This document shows, one piece after another, positions 11,912-41,051 of a stretch of 43,707 nucleotides of DNA (positions are counted from its first letter, which is position 1; every line of letters starts with the position of its first letter). The translations under genes and the position numbers were made by a program. This stretch comes from Lingula anatina (Eukaryota > Brachiopoda > Lingulata > Lingulida > Lingulidae), in NCBI RefSeq assembly GCF_001039355.2, contig NW_019775512.1, forward strand, positions 109,526-153,232. The letters run 5' to 3'. The notes beneath the pieces were generated by a model, which made no database searches, had not been told where the DNA came from, and saw nothing but the letters and a program-made list of their open reading frames with translations.

Positions 11912-14115
11912 TATAGGTATATTTATGTGTTTGAGCAGGGCACAATGAGTGTGTTTCACACCTTCAATACCTGTACATTTTCCAGGATAATCAAGCATGT
12001 AATGGCAACCCTCACTGAAGCCACAGTTACATATTACATAACCTGTGCACTCATCCAAACTGATATTGTACTGGCCAGCATTGCTTATAATTGCATAACA
12101 CAGTCCAAGGCCAGCTGCTTAAGATGCATTTCCAGTTTTTCCATTACTAAGACTTGTATATTAGTTCTGCAGTCATAGCAATGCAACATCATTCACATGA
12201 TGAACCACCTGGACAAAGCACAATAGTTTTTAACAAAACCATCATCACTCCTTTGTGGCCCAGGTAATTAATGTCATAAGAAATCCACCACTCAGTGACT
12301 AAGCAGTGTCAGGATTGAGTATAGCTATTACTCCATTCTGCTGTAATTTTTACACATTAAAACTTTGTACTTCAGTAGGATTTGTACTGAGTCTACAAAA
12401 TCTATTTTATTAAATCTAAAAGAGCATTTTTATATACAGACACAGACTCACACTGGTCAAAAAATTTTATTGTTGTAGCTGTTCAGTTGATGTAATACAC
12501 AGCAGGCATGGTGAAAATTGCGATTGATGTGCTCAATTTAAAAACACTTCTCTGTGAAAACGATGCCAGACACTTAAGCTTCTCGTGTTTCTATCAAAAT
12601 AATTGAAACAGCCCAGACAAATAACTATTATTGAGTCATGATTTATCCAGCAGACATGAACACTTTAAGTGTAAAATATGGAGGGAATACAAGGTGTCCT
12701 CGAATGAAGGCTGAAGTATTACATATCAAATATCAAGCTGTGCATCAAAGTGGCACTTCATACACCAAATTTGGAGGATATTTACCCATTTGCTCAATAA
12801 CACCAGCACCATTTCCCCCATAAGATAAGTTTATTTAGCCAATTATAAAAATCGGAAATCATTTTCCTTTTGGAGCAAGTTTGATAATATACAGAGTAAA
12901 ATAATACAATAAATAAATAATAACTCTTCGTTTCGGCCAAAAAATTAATTTTCCTGGAGTAAACAACAATTTTCCCATACTAACCAATGGTTAATGGATT
13001 CATTTTTACATTCAAAGTTAGTCCCTGGTTTTTTTCTAAAAAGTTTGGCTTTTAGTATAGCCATCAGTGGAGGTCACGTGGTCTAAAGACAAGCTCAGAT
13101 ATCAGAATAATAGCTATAACTGCCGTTTTTGTGGTAAAACAGAATATATTATATTTCTATGCTTTCAATTACACACCTGTAAAAATTGACTAAAATAGGC
13201 ACGCTATCAGTAAAAGTTCTCAACGATCTTTGCCGTGCCTTCTTTACTCTTCGCGGTGTTATCTTTCCAATTCAATTTACTATTAACAATCAGTTTTTTG
13301 GTTTCTTCATTTTTAGACATGCATGCAGGTGATAAGAGAAAAAAAACCTTTTTTAATAAGTTTATTCACATAATATATCCTTGTACAAGTACTAGAATTA
13401 ACTTTCTGACCTGTGAAATCATCATCTAGCAGACAATGGTTTAGTATAACTACACAATAGAAATATATTTCTTATCTTTTTTCAGTGGCACATATAACCA
13501 CTTGCTCAAAATATTATCTTAATGCGAGGCAACAGACTTTGTTAATTTTTTTCTTAACATTATTATGTGCTTAAGGTATTTTCAACCAATGTTTAATAAG
13601 TATATTAATTCTACGTAAAATGTACAGAAACCTGCAACAGAGCTAAAATTGTCACATTTTAATGACTCAATGTGGCAAGCAATTTTAACAATCAATAGCT
13701 TTTATACTTAAATGTATCATACTTTTAACATAAATTCTGAAGATGCTTAAGTTTCATTAATTTGAAATGTTACATATATGATTTTGCATTTAATATGATT
13801 AAAATATATTTAAAATAAAAATTAACCCAAAAGTGAATACAGGCTTACCAAACCACCCAATTTAACAACCATTACCCCAGCACCTTTTGCTTTAAAATCA
13901 ATTCAATCAGTTACATTTTCATACAGAAAATATGCAATCCAGAAGTTGACAAGTATAAAAATAAAGCAATGTAAATATTTACTGGATTGTTATATGAAAA
14001 ACTCATCTGTAGGTTAAATCAAATCACAGTCACAGGCAACCTTGTAAGCGTGCACACATTCAGAATTTACTTGACATTCAGCACTGCACGAAGAGTAACA
14101 AACACTTAAAATCTT
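11912..14115. other. Convergent intergenic region including the WEE1 3' UTR
   Basis: No gene beyond the untranslated end of WEE1 (minus strand). Minus-strand AATAAA hexamers appear as TTTATT at 13361-13366, 12830-12835 and 12466-12471. Any of them could end WEE1 transcripts. The second copy of the 32-base repeat is at 12948-12979. The open frames near 11927-12178 and 12638-12823 show no protein-family features. Confidence 0.5.
12948..12979 (+). repeat. 32-base perfect repeat, copy 2
   Basis: Identical to 9922-9953 and in the same orientation. The flanking sequence is unrelated. Confidence 0.8.
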
Positions 14116-17100
14116 TTAAAATACTGTTAAACTCATGCTTCTGTTTACTTTGCGTCCAACAAGCCTGGACGACTTAGCAGGCTTCTGAGTGGCTGTCCCT
14201 CTGTCCTTTGCTTCACGCAATTGTCTGAAATGGATATAAACTCCAAGTCAAAATTTTAAAAAGGCTATGCATACTCCCATTACTATACACAAAACTTGCT
14301 AGGAAACAGTAAATTTTTACAGATGGTCTTCATCAAATTGCTTTGAAAACAAAAGCCTCTTTTTTTCCCAGATTTCCGTTTATTCATATCATTATCCATA
14401 TCACTATCTATTGATACAAACAATTCTTACCTTGCAAGTATTTCATTTTTGAACTTTTCTTCATTCAGTTCCTTCCTCAACTGTGCTTTAGACTTCTTGC
14501 CAAAGGGACACAACACTGGATGCTGGGTAAGACTTGTTGCTGATGGCCTGATCAAAGGATCAGGATGGATCATCGTCTGGAACAACAAAGAAAAAGAAAC
14601 ATCATCAAGACTAATGAAAATTAATTTCTTCTATATACCTTTAGTAAGGTCTTAGATGGGTTACGATTTCTTCCAAAACCTGTTAATATTTGATCATGTG
14701 ATACAGAACGTATATCGTACAAAATGGTATGCAAAATACAGTTTATTACATTACAGTATTATCCTGTTGTGCAAGTTTCATGAAAATTTGAAAGCTGGTT
14801 GTTTGAAAATTGATGTCGAAATGGACAGTTTTTTATTTTAATAAGATGTGTCAAATATGATTTGTACATTCTTAATTACGTGATTCTACACACCCTCAGC
14901 AATTGGTTAAATTCATGTGAATAATGTGGCAGATACGGCAATTCTCCTCTCCTTATAGCATGCCACTGTTCACCATTCTTAGGCAAAGGTCTACCACCAC
15001 CCTGAAAAAAATGATAAAATTTTAACATATATTTCAAAGAACTGTAAGGTCAAATCCAAGAGATTACACTTAAGGTTTATTGATGGTTGGAGTCAAAAAA
15101 AGTAGGAGATATTCTGACAGTGTTATTGAGCAAAGTCGAAACTACAAGCTATCTATGTATCTAAAAAGCAAACAAACAATTAGTCAATATTTTAATAATG
15201 TTTTTCAAAAATACTTACTGCTATGTAAATTGTCAAAGCTAAAGAAAAGATGTCTGCTTTGGTAAGGTGTGTATAGTCTTCTTGTAAAATTTCATTTGGC
15301 AAATATCTACAATCCCCCTCCTCTACACAAGAATTGGTCACAGATGTCACGTGTCCCAGGTCACCTAAACAATGAAATCACATAACCCAATATTAATACA
15401 TACAAAGTTGAACATAAAGACATCAATTTCTTTTTAATAAATATGACAGTAGGTCAAGCCTACAAGAAACCATTTCCAAAAATGATGCAAACAGAACACT
15501 GCATTATAGGCAATAATAACTTACCAATCTTATATGTCACTGGTTCTGTATAACATTCTTCTTCTTCACAAATGTCCATTTCAAGCCCACTTTCTGGGGA
15601 ATTCAAAAGCTTTGGGTCTCGATGGATAAAAATGTTATCTGAAATTCAAGTGAACATTTTAAAATTTAGGCATGACTGGCAGTACTTAGCAATAACACTG
15701 ATAAAAACAGTTGCAGTCAAGAAGACAAGACTGCAAGAAAATTTTACCAAAAAAAATTTTTTTTTAATTTATGTCCCCATTGCTTTCCATTAATGTACTT
15801 TTTAAATTTCAACTACTTGTGTTAGTGTTAATTGGAACTACAGCTGTGTTATATTTTCTTCAAATTAAATTTGTAACATACCTGGCTTAATATCTAGATG
15901 CACTAAGTTTTGTGAGTGTATATACTTCAGCCCCATGACCAGCTGGTGCAAAATCTCTGTGAGTTCTGATTCTGTGAAAAGTCGCTCCAGTTTCATGTTG
16001 TCTTGTATGAAACTACTTAAACTACCACCTGTTCATAATGAATAAATATGAATAAATACATATAATACACATCTTAGACCATTTAAATGCTTCCCATCAT
16101 AAGTTACAAACAAGGAATCTTTGTCTGTACATAAAAATAAAATTTAAGGGTTCGTTCACATGAAAAATCTTTTTTTTTTCTAAAAATCTAAAAAATCTAT
16201 TGGCAGTATCTTGTGATCACAGTCTGTGCCCTGAATACCCCACAGCATAATTACTGGCAGCGCCAGCCAGTTACTTCCAAAGCTGTAATTAATTCTCGGC
16301 TGCGCTCAGAGCAGATTCTGACACCTTGACGCATGCGCAGTAGTATCTTTAAGCTGTGGAGTTTATCAGTTTAGTTGTGACGACTCAAGCATACAGACGC
16401 GTAATATGGCTAGTGGTAGTGCTTGTTATTGCACAAAATCACATCTTTCAAAGCAACTGCGACCAACTTTTACTTTCTAACTTCCTACTGTGCATGCATC
16501 AAAGTATGAGAATTTCCTCTTAGCACAGCCGAGAATTAATTTCAGCTTTGGAAGCAACTCGCTCGCGCTGCCAGTAATCACGCCACGGGCTATTTAGGGC
16601 ACAGACTGTGATCACAAGATACCGCAAATAGATTTTTCATGTGAACCAACCCTAAGTGACTACATGTATAATGTATAAATAAATCAGTATGAAAAATACC
16701 ATAATCATATTAAAACAAAATACAATATTGCTGTTGTATTTCATTATTTAAATGTACTTACCATTGCAATATTCATTTTGTATGTACATGCAACCATCCT
16801 CTGCCCAAGCTGAATAATATCTTACGACATGTGGGTGCTTCCCTAGAACTGCATGGGCATATACTTCATTCATAGCACTTCGCCTAAAAATGAAAACACG
16901 CTTTGACACATCAGCACAAAATTCAATCAACATATTAGTGATTATGAGTTTTTACAATAAACTTTACTTTTAATAAAACCTGGTGATATTTATACAATTG
17001 ATAAATTAATTGCATTTCCAAGAGAAATTTTATACAGTAAGACTGTATACTCCTAAAAAGGTGTGATTATTTATCATATGGACTGAGAAGATTCAAAATG

Positions 17101-20100
17101 ATGAAGTTTAAATATAGTAATTTTTGTAAACTGTGGATAGAAAGATTTGAACTACATCTTTTTTTATGTTGATATAACATGACCATGTGATAAATTATGC
17201 TGTGTGATTTAAAAAAAATTAGTCACTTACTCATAAGCACTCCCTGCCACTGGGGCCTTGGATTTTTTAACTGCATATGTACAGCCATCCAGTCTATTAA
17301 CACACTTGAACACACTGCCAAACTCTCCATTTCCAAGTTTGCAAACTTCAAGAAATTCTTCTTTGTATCGAGATGTATTGATCTCCCTAAGAGCTAGTTT
17401 CTGAATAAAATTACACTTCTAATTTATCCGTGAATATAAGCAATTACACATTTAGCATTTCAAGAAATACAATTTGAAAACAACTACATTTGTACAATGA
17501 TGACAACACTACTTATCTCTTCATAAAGTAGTTTGAACCCATAAGAAAAAATATTAATAAAATAAAATGAAATAAAAATGCAACTTGTTTACCTTGTTTA
17601 TGGGTGAGTCATCCACTGCTTCATCATCAGAGTCATCCAGGATACTTCTAATAAAAAAAATGGATAAATTACATTCCTTTTAGTCTAGAGTACTTCTGTT
17701 CTTGAAAATCTAACAAAAAGATTCTCGTAACCCTTACGTAACATTTAATTTTAATTAAGATGAAAGGTTTTGGATAGCAGATTGACAGAATCTAAATGTT
17801 TACAAACCCCTTAGGTTAATTTAAAGATCACATTCTTTCTAAGCACATTCAAAGAACTTAGAAGGATGTTCTGTTGATTTCCTTCTATAGTGAATTTCCT
17901 TTAAAATATTTATACTGTACTGTTGGATTGTAAAGAGGACTTGGATTTTTGATATTGAAGGTGCTTTACACTGACAGGGTTTATGTGAACATGCAATACA
18001 CAACAATAAATCAAATTTAAGCACAGACTATGGGAAATAAAATACTTAGTTTGGACTAACACAGAATTGGGAGGATCTGCAGATTTCTTGTGGTGACCAG
18101 ACCTTTAGTATATCCCAGAAACTTACCCATTTCTGAATATGTAATTATGCATCAAACACATTACTGTCCAAATAATGATGTGAAAATAATGACAAAAAAT
18201 AGTCAAAGAGTATCTTAAATCTCTCTCCCAAATAAAAAAGTTTTCTCTATTAGTTAAACCAGTTTCATATTAGCTTATGCCAGTTTCCTTCCCATTGATA
18301 AGAGAACAAAATTAATTAACACTACCACTGGAGATGAGACAGATAAAACTTAACAAACCAACTGCCAAGCCACTGAACAGATCCGAGATTCTTATCTAAC
18401 AATGTAACAAGTTGAAACCATTTAAATCAGGCATTCATGCACAATTAAGCCAAAGGAATGCTTCAAGAGTTTGTGCACCATGCAATCAGTGGTTACCTTT
18501 GTTCTCAAAATAAAGATATATCTCTAAAGGTCATAAAAGTAAAATATCATACACCGTCAGCAATATTAAGGGAAATTGGTTTGTTGGTTCAATATATAAA
18601 AAAACATTACTAATTGACTTAAAAGAATTTTTTTTAAATTGTAGACTATTAATTGCCCCCTCCTACCTATTAAGCTTTTCTAAACACTCTGGTTTGACTA
18701 AATTTAATGCTTTAAAAACCAAATCATGCAATATTGACTGATTAAGAAAAGTTCCTTAATAAAAGACAATTTGAAAAATACACTTTTTAGCCAGACTTTT
18801 ACTGTCCAAATATATGGTTGTTACAAAAGGGCAACTGTCAATCTCACATATCAGGGAAAAATCAACTGTAAATGGTTTCCTCACCACCTGCTCTTTTGAC
18901 AGAAGCTAACTGAAACACACCAAGAGGTCTTCCTGCATAGAATACACCTGCGTGACAAACAACCCTACTGCTGGAATGCTATTTTTTCGTGAAACAAACA
19001 GTGTAGGGAAGAAAAGCACCTGTTCAGTTAATGAAGCTTTATAAATAATCATAATAATAATAATAGAAAGCAGAGGCATTTACAAATTTTAAATGCTCTG
19101 AATCTTCTTAGTAGTGCTTTCATCCATTAACTAGGTTACTTTTATTAACTGTAAAATTAATTTAATTTTTAAAATTAAAAAATTTGCAGAAAAAAGGAGC
19201 TTAGACTTCAATACATCATATAATATGGAGTATTTATTATTACTATCAAAAATTGCTGTATTAAGGCAGTTTAAGTGTTTGCCACTTAGGAAAATTAGTT
19301 GCTGGACCAAAAGTCCAGCCATCTTGAAAAATAGCTGAACTGGAATATCTGACTGGTGGTAAAACTTCTCAGCCCCTTCTGAAAGTTGTCAACCCCAGAC
19401 AGATGGTCCAGCATTAATTTCAAATACTGGGCAGTTTGCATATTTTAATTTATTTGAATAGTATGCTTTAACTTTAAACTTCCAATTACCTATAGACCCT
19501 CATTTAAAATTGTAAATATTCCACATAAAAATTGTGTAAGTGGTATTTGAATGAAGGGCAGTTCATTATTCACCCAGGTGAGTAACCACAAACTTATGAC
19601 TCATAATCATGTATCTGACTCATTGACCTAGATTTTAGTCAGGAAAAGCTAATCAAAAGGTGTTTTAAAATCATTTTGAATTTGGCCTTTTAAATTGCGG
19701 ATATTTGAAATAATTACCTGTAATCATCATTCCTTGTCCTTTTGATGGGTTTAGAATTATTGTTTGGTGTAAAGGGGTTAACGTTAGCAAGAATTTTTTC
19801 CTGGTCATTTTTTCTTTGCTCTGTCCTGCTGCTGGAAGTAAGCTTTCCTCCAAATAATTTTGTCTTGTTGGTCCTCAAAGTTCTTCTTTGGGCCTTTTCC
19901 AACAAACTTTTTGGCGTATGTGGAGTGTCAAATAATCTTAGAGCTTTCAGTCTTTTGTGGGGTGGTGTATCGGCACGAGAACTGGTTCTAGATGGGATTT
20001 TAAAATTGTCATTTTGGTTTGCTCCCGAATCTAAAAAATCCTCGTCAACAATATCCAAATCAAAAGCTGGCAATGGGGATCGTAGCCTTGTCCTTGCAGG

Positions 20101-20334
20101 TCGTAATCGACATGGGCTGGAAACTGGTGTCGGACTGGCAAACTCACGCTCCCAAAAGCTAGAGGCGTCATTATCACTGCTACTTGGACTGAATAACGAC
20201 TCCATTGAAGCGTCTTGCGGTGAATCCATCGTGTCTTCCTCTCCGTCGCAAATGTCGAAATTTACAATAGGTACACTGTCAACTCTTCGCTCAATTTCAC
20301 CATCAGAAAACAGTCGACCTCTACATTGATCCAT
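14116..20334 (-). CDS. WEE1: WEE1 cell-cycle inhibitory kinase, ten coding exons, 577 aa
   Basis: Coding exons in transcript order are 20334-19718, 17647-17593, 17400-17231, 16883-16762, 16028-15882, 15638-15525, 15364-15219, 15001-14894, 14576-14431 and 14224-14116. All phases join and TAA is at 14118-14116. WEE1 phosphorylates the inhibitory Tyr of CDK1 in the nucleus and delays mitosis. The regulatory N-terminus (1-224) has S/TP sites, [14 protein letters not shown] (132-145) and NPFTP (186-190), both shared with vertebrate WEE1, and a DSG near 102-104. The kinase domain spans about 240-515: G-loop GNGEFGSV (247-254), K269, NEVYAH with E287, HLDIKPDN (365-372), and the WEE family GDLGH (409-413, DLG replacing DFG). 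A short helical tail precedes the conserved end NRSMSLTVF, equivalent to the vertebrate 14-3-3/Chk1 site. ATG 20334 has context AACATGG and is the first in-frame Met after a TAA. Slightly shorter than human WEE1 (646 aa). Confidence 0.95.
16148..16652. mobile_element. 505-bp foldback MITE with TAA target duplication
   Basis: It lies in the WEE1 intron between coding exons 4 and 5. Termini are GGGTTCGTTCACATGAAAAA and the inverted GGGTTGGTTCACATGAAAAA, differing at one base. Direct TAA flanks are at 16145-16147 and 16653-16655. The inverted similarity continues about 150 bp inward on each side (for example 'tatcttgtgatcacagtctg' against its complement). The 3-bp TAA duplication fits PIF/Harbinger-type mobilisation, but no transposase is present. 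Confidence 0.8.
17648..19717 (-). other. WEE1 intron 1
   Basis: 2070-base AT-rich intron. Apart from a short (ATA)n tract near 19048-19063 and homopolymer runs, nothing is recognised: no exon-like ORF, RNA gene or terminal inverted repeat. Confidence 0.6.
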
Positions 20335-20363
20335 GTTGATGTTGTTACGACTACTGAATGACT

Positions 20364-20378
20364 TCAAATCGCTACCAT
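20364..20378 (-). other. Short upstream ORF in the WEE1 leader
   Basis: On the minus strand an ATG at 20378 opens a four-codon frame (M-V-A-I-stop), ending about 30 bases before the WEE1 ATG. Its context (CCTATGG) is moderate. It would be translated only if the transcript starts upstream of 20378, which the promoter motifs at 20452-20543 suggest. Confidence 0.45.
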
Positions 20379-20451
20379 AGGGAGATTAGATGGTATAATT
20401 ACGTCTGTTTATACTAATTACAAACTGCTTCCTTAAAATACCCACGCTTTA

Positions 20452-20543
20452 TTTTTGGCGGGACCGTTATCCACGTGATTATGTTTCAGCCAATGAACAT
20501 TTTTCAAATAAAAGCCAGTTCTCGCGAGATTTAAACCGGAAGT
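20452..20543. promoter_or_regulatory. Promoter motif cluster between divergent WEE1 and TNK2
   Basis: Within 92 bases lie: TTTTTGGCGGGA (20452-20463), a canonical E2F-type site; CACGTG E-box (20472-20477); CAGCCAATGA (20487-20496), an NF-Y CCAAT box; TTCAAA (20503-20508), similar to part of a CHR element; TCTCGCGAGA (20520-20529), a perfect palindromic element known from housekeeping promoters; and CCGGAAGT (20536-20543), an ETS site. E2F with CCAAT and CHR-like motifs suits a cell-cycle gene such as WEE1. The position and the TNK2 orientation allow a bidirectional role. Function is inferred from motifs only. Confidence 0.65.
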
Positions 20544-20544
20544 T

Positions 20545-20621
20545 ACAGAAGAAACACGACACGCCGAAGCCATTAGTTCTTTTATTAACAGGGGAAGCCA
20601 AGGTTTGAAATAAAATAAAAG
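20545..20621 (+). other. Possible 5' non-coding exon of TNK2
   Basis: Downstream of the ETS motif on the plus strand the sequence ends in a good donor (AAAAG|GTAACC at 20621/20622). The first TNK2 coding exon is preceded by a strong acceptor (TTGTTTTTTCTAG, ending at 22257), so an upstream non-coding exon must exist. This is the best visible candidate, but another could lie in the N gap. Confidence 0.3.
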
Positions 20622-20753
20622 GTAACCGATATTGGTCTAAACTTCTTGCTACATGGAACTTATAATGATAACAATCTTAGAATAAGTCATTTAACGATGT
20701 TAACGTACACTTTCTAAACTCTGGCAGTGGCAATTAAGGCACGCTTTGCTGTC

Positions 20754-21459
20754 NNNNNNNNNNNNNNNNNNNNNNNNNNNNNNNNNNNNNNNNNNNNNNN
20801 NNNNNNNNNNNNNNNNNNNNNNNNNNNNNNNNNNNNNNNNNNNNNNNNNNNNNNNNNNNNNNNNNNNNNNNNNNNNNNNNNNNNNNNNNNNNNNNNNNNN
20901 NNNNNNNNNNNNNNNNNNNNNNNNNNNNNNNNNNNNNNNNNNNNNNNNNNNNNNNNNNNNNNNNNNNNNNNNNNNNNNNNNNNNNNNNNNNNNNNNNNNN
21001 NNNNNNNNNNNNNNNNNNNNNNNNNNNNNNNNNNNNNNNNNNNNNNNNNNNNNNNNNNNNNNNNNNNNNNNNNNNNNNNNNNNNNNNNNNNNNNNNNNNN
21101 NNNNNNNNNNNNNNNNNNNNNNNNNNNNNNNNNNNNNNNNNNNNNNNNNNNNNNNNNNNNNNNNNNNNNNNNNNNNNNNNNNNNNNNNNNNNNNNNNNNN
21201 NNNNNNNNNNNNNNNNNNNNNNNNNNNNNNNNNNNNNNNNNNNNNNNNNNNNNNNNNNNNNNNNNNNNNNNNNNNNNNNNNNNNNNNNNNNNNNNNNNNN
21301 NNNNNNNNNNNNNNNNNNNNNNNNNNNNNNNNNNNNNNNNNNNNNNNNNNNNNNNNNNNNNNNNNNNNNNNNNNNNNNNNNNNNNNNNNNNNNNNNNNNN
21401 NNNNNNNNNNNNNNNNNNNNNNNNNNNNNNNNNNNNNNNNNNNNNNNNNNNNNNNNNNN
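20754..21459. other. Assembly gap (706 N)
   Basis: Unsequenced run of N. It lies in the WEE1/TNK2 intergenic interval and could hide regulatory sequence or a TNK2 leader exon. Open frames through it are artefacts of the N codons. Confidence 1.
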
Positions 21460-21501
21460 TACCTTGACCCCAAAACTTGTCTTGTGAAAAATAAAAATAA
21501 T

Positions 21502-21531
21502 ACATGTGACTCACGCTTGAGTCACACATGT
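21502..21531. promoter_or_regulatory. Hairpin containing two inverted AP-1-type sites
   Basis: Arms ACATGTGACTCA and TGAGTCACACATGT pair around a CGCT loop with a two-base bulge. They contain TGACTCA (21507-21513) and TGAGTCA (21518-21524), both exact AP-1 consensus heptamers. It lies about 750 bases upstream of the TNK2 ATG; regulation is inference. The remainder of 21460-22257 shows no gene. A second, weaker inverted repeat (ACTTACTATAGTA / TATACTGTAGTGTAAGT) lies near 22177-22211. Confidence 0.5.
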
Positions 21532-22273
21532 CATTTGTTGGAAGGAAAAGTGTCTGCAGCACGTATGTTGCCAACCTTTCGCCAGTTTAGGTGACAGGCT
21601 AATGAGCACCTGGAACAGGCAATTAATTTCATAGCAGAAAAAGACAGTAATATGCAAGTTTCTGTATTTGATTGTTCATAGTGTTTATTTTTAGGACTTA
21701 AGACCTTTGGGCAGCAAAAATTATTTTTTTCTGGAATCTTCATTTTTCCTTTATTCATCAAATTATCAAATATGTCAAAAAGCCTTCACAGACTTATGAT
21801 TCATTAAAATTCTTGTTTTTGAGTCAATCTGGTAGCAGAGTTAGAGGCTGGCTACTTTTACTTGTGTTGGTGTAAGTGAGAGATTTAGAACTAGAAAAAA
21901 AATTTAAAGAAAACTATTTTCTCAATAGTTTTGATGAGGTAAGTCTAATACACATTGTGTGTATCCCTTACTGTTGCCGTGACCGTACCATTTACAACTC
22001 GGAAACTGTCTTGGAGAATATAATGTGTTTTTACTGCATAAATAAATGTGAACAGAAACTAAATTAAGTTGATTTGAACTGAAACTGATAAAAACTAATG
22101 AAAACATAAAACTATAAGGGCGGGATCTCAACTTTATACATGAGTGTCATGTCACTACTACATGTGTTGCAGTTACACTTACTATAGTATTACTATACTG
22201 TAGTGTAAGTTGTGCGGTTAAGACATGTACCAGAAAATTGTATTTTGTTTTTTCTAGTGCCGAGTTAGTTGCC

Positions 22274-40848
<18,575 letters not shown>

Positions 40849-40895
40849 CAGTGAGGGTGGCTGCACAATGGTGTATATTATATTTTATTATATAT

Positions 40896-41051
40896 CAGGC
40901 CCGTAACCAGGGGGGTTTCGAAAGCACCCTTTTTGTCAGAAAAAGGTCCACTCTGAGCAAAATTTGATCTAGGTATACAAAGATTTCATTATAAAAGGTC
41001 CACTTTTTCAGGAAAAAGAACCTCCTTTTGAAATTGCTGGCTACAGGCCTG
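40896..41051 (-). mobile_element. Family B non-autonomous DNA element, 156 bp, in the TNK2 3' UTR
   Basis: Left end CAGGCCCGTAACCAGGGGGG and right end GGCTACAGGCCTG are imperfect inverted termini. Internal blocks 'aaaggtccactctgagcaaa' and 'tgatctaggtatac' are the reverse complement of those at 6921 and 24573. It is the best-preserved copy and begins 47 bases after the stop codon. AT-rich flanks prevent a target-duplication call. Confidence 0.75.

Noticed and set aside
19742-20329. 195-codon plus-strand ORF
   Set aside because: It is antisense to WEE1 coding exon 1. The low-complexity Leu/Ser-rich product is a shadow of that exon.
20700-21594. Four long ORFs across 20700-21594
   Set aside because: They are open only because the 706 N cannot contain stop codons.
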